64,000 nt of DNA from Cordia subcordata. Its lineage: Eukaryota; Streptophyta; Magnoliopsida; Boraginales; Cordiaceae. Below, in pieces: positions 56,012 through 64,000 of the stretch (positions within the stretch are counted from its first letter, which is position 1; the number at the start of each line of letters is the position of its first letter). Position numbers and translations under genes: made by a program. The stretch is from assembly GCA_028554755.1 (NCBI GenBank), contig JAPTOF010000009.1:1468501-1532500 (forward strand). The letters run 5' to 3'. The notes under the pieces are model-generated. The model saw only the letters and a list, made by a program, of their open reading frames with translations, was not told where the DNA came from and did not search any database.

Positions 56012-59000
56012 ATGGAGGGTGTGAAAATGGGGGAGCTAACATCAGGTGCGAGCGGGCGCATAATTCCGGTGTTCAGGAACCTGCGCCGTTCCGTTCTCTC
56101 GTACGACGCTTTACGCCGTTGCGTCGTCTTCGTTTACTCGATTTTCTTATGGATGATCATCTTCCTCCGTCCCCGCCACCGCTTCTCCTCCTCGTCTCCG
56201 CCGACTTCTCCGTCGTCTGCTTCGGCCGCCGCAGCGAAGAAGAGACGGAAGTTTGCGCTTCGCCGAGACGAGGAGGACACGCTCCGCCGTAGAGAGCTAG
56301 CCGAGGCCTTGCAGATGGTCGATGACGGAGACTGTGATGGTGATGCCACCGAGAATTGCCGGTGGAACACGTTGTTGTTCTTCGGAGTACGTCGTAACGC
56401 CTTGTTTTGCCGGTCGTGGTTCCCGGTATCCGGCGAATTGAAGTACGGCTCATTATTTTTTTTTTCTTTTCTTTTCTTTTTTTAAATTTTTATATACACA
56501 CGTGCATATACAAATATGGACTTATACATTTATATATTGATAAGAGTATTATATTTAATTTCTATTTTTACTACTGAAGATTAAAGTAAGGTTCACTAGA
56601 TTATCTTCTTCCTTAATTTTTTCTGGCATTTATATGCGTAGATTCACGCAGGTGCACACACTGAATAGGTTCATGACGTGCAATTGTATGTGATAAGACT
56701 TCATCGGTTTTGATTTTTAGTTTAGCAACTGAAGATTAAGGTCTTGTTGAGAAGTAGATTTTTTATTCTTGAATTAGCATTTACAAATTTTCTACTCTTT
56801 TTTCTGATTTTGTTGAATTTTTTGTAAATTGTTAATTTTCACTGCATTTTTGTCCGTCTGTGGCCCTATGTGGTCTTATTCTGATAATTATTATAAAAAA
56901 TAGTTCATAAAGATAATAAATGTGTTTCTTCCTGATTCCCTATTTGTTAATTTGGAACTTCAATGTTTATGATATGTACAATAATTCATGTTGTCCGTGA
57001 AACCCTGTGTTTATAAGCTTGTTGGGTATCAGGCTGATTTAAAGGTTGTACACTTTGTGCTAGATAATCGAAGTTCTAGAGTTCTCTTGCATGTTCCTTT
57101 TCTTTTGATTCTTTGCTGTTATTCACTCAGTAGCCGAAAATTGATTCTTGTAATTGGTGGTAATTACTGCAGAAGTAGCTTGATTTTCTTCCTTCTTTTT
57201 TTTTTTTTTTTGGTGTGTGTGTGTGGGCGGGTTTTTTGTTTTTTGGGGGGGGTGGGGTGGGGCGGGGCGCTTGGTGGGTGAAGGAACTCCAGTCCTGCAA
57301 TAGCAACCAGAGTATCTAAAGTTTATATGTTGAGCGTTGCTGGACTTAGTCCGAGTCTGTTTATGATAAAATTTTGGTCACTGGACAAGATTGAGGTTTC
57401 TTTTAGAAAAGAATCTTTGTGTTTAATGGTGTATTTTATAACTACTGCAGCAACACGTTCAACTTTCATGATTCGTGTGATTATTCACTTGTTTATGTCG
57501 GATGAATCAGGAAGGGTGTGAAGGCTGTCAGAATTTTCCTAGTGGTAGATAATATTTGTGAAAGGGATTTTGCTATTTGCTTAATATTGAACAATATATT
57601 TTTGTTACCACAAGATATATTGACAACCATACCTTAAAAAATGCTGCATATTATGATTATCTGAAAATTAAAATTGAGCAAAATGATGATTAAGGCTTTT
57701 GGTGAATGTGATTAATCCTCAAATAGAGTATACTGCTCAAGCTGATTGAAGGACTAACGGGAAATGTTGAAATCATTTTTCTTTTCATGACCTACTTCAT
57801 GACATATAATGAAGAATTGGAGTCCTCAGCCGTCTTTTTCAGATATTATAACTTGATGTGGCTATTTACGTAATCCCATTATGAATTCTTAGTCTGAATC
57901 CCACTTGCAACTGGAAAGTAAATATCCCATTTCTCCTAATTTGATTTTGAGATTTAAGGAGTAGAATAGTGTCTTAATACTGGATTAGTTGCATTGTTGG
58001 TGAATTGCAGCATATTCAAGTGTCAGGGTCACTGATTTTGATGAATTAAAGATGGTCGTTCCATCATCTCTACTCATGTATTTGCCTAGTTAAAGGTAAC
58101 TTCTATTTCCGGTTGATACCAATTCAAGCCATTCTTCCCTTACATATTTCCATATACCCGAACATTTAACCTTAGCTACGACTTTTTGAGAACTAAAAGC
58201 AGCAATTTGGTGTATGTGATGCAGGAAGGGATTTTTTGAACTTTTTCTATATGATTATATGTGTGATTTCTTTTCTCTTAAAATCTTGTTTTACGAGTAG
58301 TCGACCTGGCATTCTGTTAGGACTGTTGGAATAATTTTGGAGTACACAAACTTGGTCAAACTAAGTTTTATAAGGATTAGATGTGGATCATTCGGAAAAA
58401 TCTGTGATCTGAAGATCAGCATCCGTGGGGAGGTGTTACAGGGATAAAGGAAAGCAGCTGTTCTCAAAGTTATGGAAAAGGCATTTGCTTTTTGTATATG
58501 TGATTTTTAGAAGTTATGGCTCCTTTAAATGTTGTCAAACTTTCTGCAAGTGACAGTACAGCATCTGGCCTGGGATAGTGGGATAGTGGACCATGCTGTT
58601 CTGGCCTGCTGACCTTCTTGATTCTCTGCAGCAGCTTGGTACATGAGAGGAATGCCTATTAAAGATCTTGTTCACTTGCTTAAATAAGATGGTGCAATTT
58701 GTAACAACTTAAGCCTATAGGAAGAACCCATTCTAAAAGACTAGTTTGTTAGGTGGAAGAATCCGTTGAACTTAAGAACCACTCATAGGAAAGTGGGATT
58801 CCCAATGTGGAAAATCATTACATTTCACTTGACATCCATGTAGGCTAGCCTATCGACATTGACCCGATGGTACCCTTTTCCCTTTGATGGTTGCATTCAT
58901 CTATTAGTATTTAGTGTGGCATCCTATCGACAATGACCCAAGAATAGTCTTTTGCCTTTTGGCTGCTACCTATCAGTATTTAGTGTGTACTTTTACCATA

Positions 59001-60704
59001 TCTTAGAATGCTGCACCTTGATCTAGCCTATAGTCCTCTCTTCATGGAGCCCATTGTTAATGAAAGCACTAATGTAACAACTTAAACCTAAAGGAAGAAC
59101 CCATCTCAAAGGACTAGTCTATTAAGTGGGAGAACCCTTTGAATTTAAGAACCATTTACAAGGAAGTGGAATTTCCAATATGGGAAATCATTACACAGTT
59201 AGAAAACAAGAAACCTCAAAAGGATAATGATATGGAGGATAAAACATATAGGTCGATAATGGAACTGGTCCAAATGGTTAGATATTGCGAAGGGTTGTGG
59301 ACACAACAATGGAGTGAATCGGAAACATTCCCTTTGATATGCTGCCTTCATATATTGAAATATTTGTCAGATTTTTCGTTGCAAGGGTATTTTGGATGTG
59401 CAAACTTGCCATATATTGCTTAAAAGCACTCATGGAACATTGGAAGAAAGGGATGTATGTAATTTTTGAAAGGTGAACCCTGCTGAGATTTTTAGATGGA
59501 AAGAACACGGTTGAACTTCTTAATGGATGTACTCTGTTCAAATGCAAGCTTTTTGGGCCTTCAACATAGAAGATATGAACTCTCAGTCCCACCCACCTAC
59601 CCAACCACATAACGAACGGAACCCCCTCCCTGCTTGGGTCTCTCTCCTGTGAGTTTGTCCACTTAGAGCATTTTTAGAAGATGAAAACCATAAAGAATTT
59701 AAGACAATGGCCTACCAATCTAATGGGCAATTGTGGGTGCCCTGAATGGAAGATCAATCTGGATGATCTGGTAAATCATTGTTCATGCAACATTTTTGGA
59801 AAGACTTGTTGCTGAGCAGGTCCTTGAAAATGAAATAGGAGAAGAAAATCTTCCAGATGGCTCCTCCAGCTCCTCTCTTTTATGTATCGGGTTGAACCAG
59901 AGAACTCTTGAAGTTAATGAGGCAGCTACAATATCTCCTTTTAGGACTGCCTTTAATCCCTTTTTGGGGAAAATGATGTTAACAGAAAAATGTGTTATTC
60001 CAATATAGAGCTTTTGAAAAGTTATATTTTGTATAGCTATGTTGTATCTTTGTTAATTTGTCGCTGTGTGGCACCTCCTTCTGCCAGATTTACTGACCAT
60101 TATTTACCTTCATGAAGAGGAAAAAGCAAAAGAGTGAAATCTTAAGCAGTTTCTTCTTCTGTCACTTTTACTTTTTTCTGCTGTTGGTTTGATGTCTTAT
60201 ATGATATCTACATGATGAACCTTGATGATTTGTTTATTCTGTAATTGTACATTCTAGTCTTTTCATTGCATTCTTTAATCCACGTGCAGCATTTAGTCTT
60301 GTTTTTGCTCCTTCATTTTCTCCTATCCTCTAGTTGTCCTAAAATTCATTTTTTTGTTTTTGTATTCAGGGGTATTGTTATCATCATACATGGACTAAAT
60401 GAGCACAGGTAAACTTTGATAATGATCTTACTTCTAATAGACTCCTTGAGATAGAGGAACTCAAGTAGTAATATTGTTATTATGATTTTGTGGCCTCAGT
60501 TGTGCGTCAGTTTCTTCTGGTTTAATTCCCCTGACTCACAGTTTCCTTAAGGTTTTATACTGATGCTAATTGTTGTATTTGCTGTAACTCGAACAACTGA
60601 ATTTTCAATGTTCTTCTCATGTTTTATTTTCAGTGGACGGTATGCTCACTTTGCCAGACAATTGAACTCCTGCAACTTTGGTGTCTATGCAATGGACTGG
60701 ATAG
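56012..60704 (+). CDS. Monoacylglycerol lipase / caffeoylshikimate-esterase-like alpha/beta hydrolase, first three exons
   Basis: Exon 1 is 56012-56442, exon 2 60370-60408, exon 3 60634-60704; all junctions are GT-AG and phases agree. The N-terminus has a basic stretch, a hydrophobic segment at about residues 36-51 (CVVFVYSIFLWMIIFL) that may be a membrane anchor, and a serine/alanine-rich linker. Then comes the family signature RWNTLLFFGVRRNALFCRSW, FPVSGELKGIVIIIHGLNEH (exons 1-2) and SGRYAHFARQLNSC, AMDWIG (exon 3). The HG dipeptide forms the oxyanion-hole region of plant MAGL-type hydrolases. The catalytic serine (GxSxG), aspartate and histidine are in later exons outside the window. The family cleaves monoacylglycerols, lysophospholipids or caffeoyl shikimate; substrate cannot be told here. 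The ATG at 55999 starts a different frame and is rejected. Confidence 0.88.
56443..60369 (+). other. Intron 1 of the hydrolase gene (3.9 kb)
   Basis: The donor is GTACGG after GAATTGAA, the acceptor TTGTATTCAG. It contains a strong G-run motif (57245-57267), a pair of direct repeats (58701-58830 and 59075-59200), and no supported coding sequence. Frames such as 59139-59423 and 59796-60008 have no recognisable domain. Confidence 0.75.
58701..59200. repeat. Two direct repeats of about 125 bp in intron 1
   Basis: 58701-58830 and 59075-59200 share ACTTAA(G/A)CCTA(T/A)AGGAAG, GACTAGT(T/C)T, GAA(C/T)TTAAGAACCA and GGAAATCATTACA-like segments at moderate divergence. They may be LTRs or ends of a short element of about 500 bp. 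Confidence 0.55.
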
Positions 60705-60814
60705 GTAGCTACATGATACCTCCTTTCTCCCACCTCCCACACAACACCACCCTCCCCCCCCCCCCCCCCTTCTTTTACCACACACTGAACAAATGAAGAA
60801 ATAGGAGAGAAATA

Positions 60815-61740
60815 TCTTGTGTTACATTAGTTGTAAAGTGTGGATACATCAGGTAGTTATAGAAACAGCTGGCCAGCAGCCTTCTAGAATCTTAAGGCAG
60901 TTAGTTAGTGAAAAAATCTTTAACTATCTGCCAACTAATCAGTAGACTAACTCACTCAGCTATCTATCTAATATAATACAGAGTACATGAGCTTATCTAT
61001 CACATCATCCCTTGAAGCTCAACCTGGTAGAACTGCCAGAGGGAGCTTGGATTTAAGATAGTTGAACTGCTGCTGAAACAAAGATTTGGTGAAGAGATTT
61101 GCAAGCTGATCTTTGAGTGCAATATAGGCCACATCAAGACACTTAGCAGCCACCTATTCCCTCACAAAATGATAGTCTATTTTGTTTGTTTTGTTCTCTT
61201 ATTAAACACTGGATTAGAAGTCACAACAATGGCTGATAGATTGTCAGAGTAAATAATAGGTCTTTGAACTGAAATAAAAAGATCTGTGAGAAGATATTGC
61301 AAGCATTTTAATTCAGCTGAGGTGTGTGTTGAGGCCTTACATTCTGCTTTAGTAGATTACCTTGCTACAGTGACTTGCTTTCTAGAACCCTAGGAAGTCA
61401 AATATGGCCCTAAAAAGACTGAGCAACCAGTAGTGGATTTTCTTATGATTGGATCACTAGCACAGTCTGAATCAGAGAATGATGTCAAAAATCAGAGGTC
61501 CTGGTCTGAATACAATTCCATGAGACAGTGTTCCTTTGATATACTTCAACACCATCATGAGTGCGTATTTGTAGAATATTGCAAATCTAACCTGGTTAGA
61601 GTGAGGTATTGCAATGCAGCCACGACACTCTTGTAGTGTTGTGGATTGGAGTAAGGAACAGGATCAGTAACTGCACTTGAGAAAGCTTTGGAATGTTGGA
61701 GTTTCAGAGGGCTTACAGTCTGCTAAGCCTCCTTGGTTAA
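60815..61740 (-). pseudogene. Ty1/copia fragment (RNase H and 3' LTR remnant) in intron 3
   Basis: On the minus strand 61480-61030 reads CLQYLLTDLFISVQRPIIYS, DNLSAIVVTSNPVFNKRTK, then FCEG, the copia RNase H end. A purine-containing AGCTTCAAGGGATGATG near 61010 precedes TGATAGATAAGC, the likely 3' LTR start, which extends to about 60820. The fragment is truncated upstream and broken by stops. It lies antisense to the hydrolase gene. Confidence 0.65.
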
Positions 61741-64000
61741 GGATTTTATTAGCACTAACTTAGTTCCCCATGCGGGCATGGGGTATGAATGTCCAATGTT
61801 CATTAATATCTGCATTTTATAAATTATATGTTGGCGTAAATCATATTACTGCAATTACAAAATTGGAACATTGAAGTTAAGATTTTCCTGTAAACACAGA
61901 TCACATATAATTATAAAGCAGTTAGTACTCTCAGTATGATTAACAAAACACAATGAGAAAGGGAAAATATTGCGTCTACAAACTGAACAGAAAAATACTC
62001 GGTCCACCGAAATGGCTTCATTTCCAGATGAACCAATATGAAATCATTTTATTGGTAACATTATCTAATATATTTATAAGAAAACAGAAATTAAGTAAAG
62101 TATAATATCATATACAATCCGTGACTATGTTGGAAAGGGAGAAAAAGAAAAAGAAAAACAAAACACTACTTATATTTGGTGGATATATTTATAAATTAAA
62201 CTTTATATGTACGCTATGTAGCAACTGTACTTTACCCCAAAAAAAAAAAAAAGGACTGTAGTTTACATCTAATAATCAGACTGTAGTTTACATCTAATAA
62301 TCAAATTAAGTAGCCCATAAACCACATGTATAATGTATCACTTTATATTAAATGCATTACAGAAAAACTTTCATGGGCAAAACTTAAATCTTACATGATA
62401 TATAGATTGCATGTTTGATCCTTATTTTCACTATGACTGCTACTCTTTTTTTTTTTTTTTCCTTCTTTTTCCTGGTATATCTTATTTTCAAACTGATTTC
62501 AAGAATTTTCACAAACACATGACTAACACATCTTCTTCAAAAGCAACCATTACCAAATTGCCCTCCGTTTCGACTATCTCAAATGAGCTGTACTCTTACC
62601 ATTCAAAAGATGTTTCAGTGCTTGAGTACAAATTATAATCTTATTCTAAAACTTAAGACTAACTTGTATTTAATTATAATTTAACCTAAATGAAAACCTA
62701 AAAAGAACTAAATCAAAACAGTTTTTAAGCTATAAAAAATAAAGTAAAAACATAAGAAGTAGATGCTTACCTCGGAAACAAGATGATTTTGGGAAAGTAC
62801 TTTCATGATTGCTAATAATCTTTCTTTTTAAAAACATAAGAAATAGATGCTTACCTCAGAAACAAGACGATTTTGGGAAAGTATTTTCATAATTGCTAAT
62901 ACTCTTTCCTCTTTGTTTTTCATTTTTTTGCCACATTAAATATAATAACTCCTACACTTGCATAATCTCCACATTACAAAGAAAAAGTTACCCAGGAATC
63001 ATAATATACATCTTCCAGGCAGACAGTTCAACTTTATATGGAACGGAATTCGTATATCATATATATTAAGTGGGTATATCACATGTAAATAGAACATGAA
63101 TTATGATAGCAAAAGATGAAATTTCATTAGATCAAAATATTGAATTTCATAGTCAAAACAACAAGCACCTTGAGGACATTCATTACAAAGTAAACAAACA
63201 AAACAACCAACAACTTCAACGCACTCCAAACACAACAACATTAGTGATCCAACAGAAATAAATTCCCCCATCACATCTAAACCATGTACAATAATAAATA
63301 TATAAATATATGCCATTATAGGACGCTATCAACTTACTCTGTCAAAGCCAAAAGTCATTAATATTGACAATAAAAAAACAAAGAAATATAGTAATCATAA
63401 AGCATATGCAACGCAAAAAGATGCAAGAAACATTTATCAACAGTAACAGCCCTCTCCTATGCAGTGGAAATATAGGAGATCGGAGTGTGCAGTGATTAGA
63501 TTGACCTGGAATGAAGACCTTTTATAGAAGGGATGAACTGCCTTCTCTTATATAGTGGAAAATGAGACTGCATAATGTTGACACATGGAAAGGTGAATTG
63601 ACGCTTGGCAGCTATTGGATAGTGGAAACACAAAATTACTACATGTAGCTATTTTAGGTGGCAATGTTTGCAAATTTAGAACACACAACGAAATGAAGTT
63701 GCAGTGGCATATAATATGGGAAATTGGTTTCCATGTGCGTGAGAGAAGACATGGCCATAGGTGTGATCGATTTGGTCCCCGACAAATTGCAAATGTGGAG
63801 CAGTCGAGTTAGGACGTGTACAGGAAATTGGTTTTTATCAACATGGTTGAAGAGTGCTACAGCAGCAACAGGACAAACAAATTTTAAGTGGGAAAAGAAG
63901 CTAGCACCTGGACGTTCTTTTATGATTATCCAAGGTAGATATTTTGTTTGATGAAGAAGAACACCTGCTGTGATAGAAGTTGGTGAGATAGTAGTCACTA
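61741..64000. other. Remainder of intron 3 or downstream sequence, no exon seen
   Basis: The expected next exon (starting with GHGGSDG-like residues) is not found, so intron 3 is at least 3.3 kb. The stretch holds a 27-bp tandem repeat at 62251-62308 (GACTGTAGTTTACATCTAAT) and an 80-bp tandem duplication at about 62747-62910. Otherwise it is AT-rich without features I can support. Confidence 0.45.
62747..62910. repeat. About 80-bp tandem duplication
   Basis: Two neighbouring copies contain AAAAACATAAGAARTAGATG, CTTACCTC(G/A)GAAACAAGA and TTTTGGGAAAGTA, with only a few differences. Confidence 0.75.

Noticed and set aside
55999..56292. ATG at 55999 as start of the hydrolase gene
   Set aside because: It is in a different frame from the RWNTLLFFGVRRNALFCRSW signature and ends before the splice donor; the ATG at 56012 fits.
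56157..56453. Minus-strand frame rich in R, S and T
   Set aside because: It is the antisense shadow of exon 1 of the hydrolase gene, whose sense frame carries the family signature.

Overview
This window is nuclear DNA of a flowering plant, most likely a eudicot. The evidence is AT-rich intergenic sequence, GT-AG introns with pyrimidine-rich acceptors, plant retrotransposon families (a chromovirus, an Athila/Tat-like family, a Sirevirus), a plant hAT transposase relic, and a plant alpha/beta-hydrolase gene. Only two host genes are visible. Both are partial and lie at the edges; the middle is two independent nests of transposable elements.

Layout. (1) 171-748: last exons of a plant gene I do not recognise. 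(2) 749-3345: intergenic, with two small inverted-repeat elements. (3) 3349-24436: a MITE split by a decayed Ty3/gypsy chromovirus (element A, 3469-24313, minus strand). A was in turn split inside its RNase H by an 11.6-kb non-autonomous Athila/Tat-like LTR element (element B, 7337-18962, minus strand, target duplication ACAAC). B carries an opposite-facing solo LTR of its own family (15563-17691, target duplication ATGGC) and a diverged cousin LTR (9673-11481). A 5'-truncated LINE sits in the right LTR of A. (4) 24437-30898: intergenic, with a degenerate Sirevirus-like LTR and another cousin LTR of the B family. (5) 30904-50775: an old Ty1/copia element (element E, minus strand, target duplication CTTTT). 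It was interrupted by a hAT transposon, whose transposase gene was later cut by a 9.75-kb Sirevirus (element C, 34959-44711, plus strand, target duplication AATGC). (6) 50781-55789: AT-rich intergenic. (7) 56012 to the window end: 5' exons of a monoacylglycerol-lipase / caffeoylshikimate-esterase-like gene with very long introns.

How the parts relate. Order of events is readable from nesting: MITE, then A, then B, then the solo LTR; and E, then hAT, then C. Element C is the youngest-looking. Its two LTRs are nearly identical over most of their length, its reverse transcriptase keeps YVDD, and it has an extra ORF between pol and the 3' LTR. A and E have lost reverse-transcriptase catalytic residues.

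Most interesting unlisted structure. The B-family LTRs carry two small hairpins in the transcribed leader, about 0.75-1.0 kb downstream of the TATA box. Their stems differ by paired substitutions, and in the two-module subfamily their loops are complementary. Separately, arrays of the palindrome AGCCGGTCGACCGGCT occur just upstream of the TATA box in both the Ty3-type B-family LTRs and the Ty1-type Sirevirus LTRs, and again upstream of the Sirevirus extra ORF. Both were found by eye and need computed tests.
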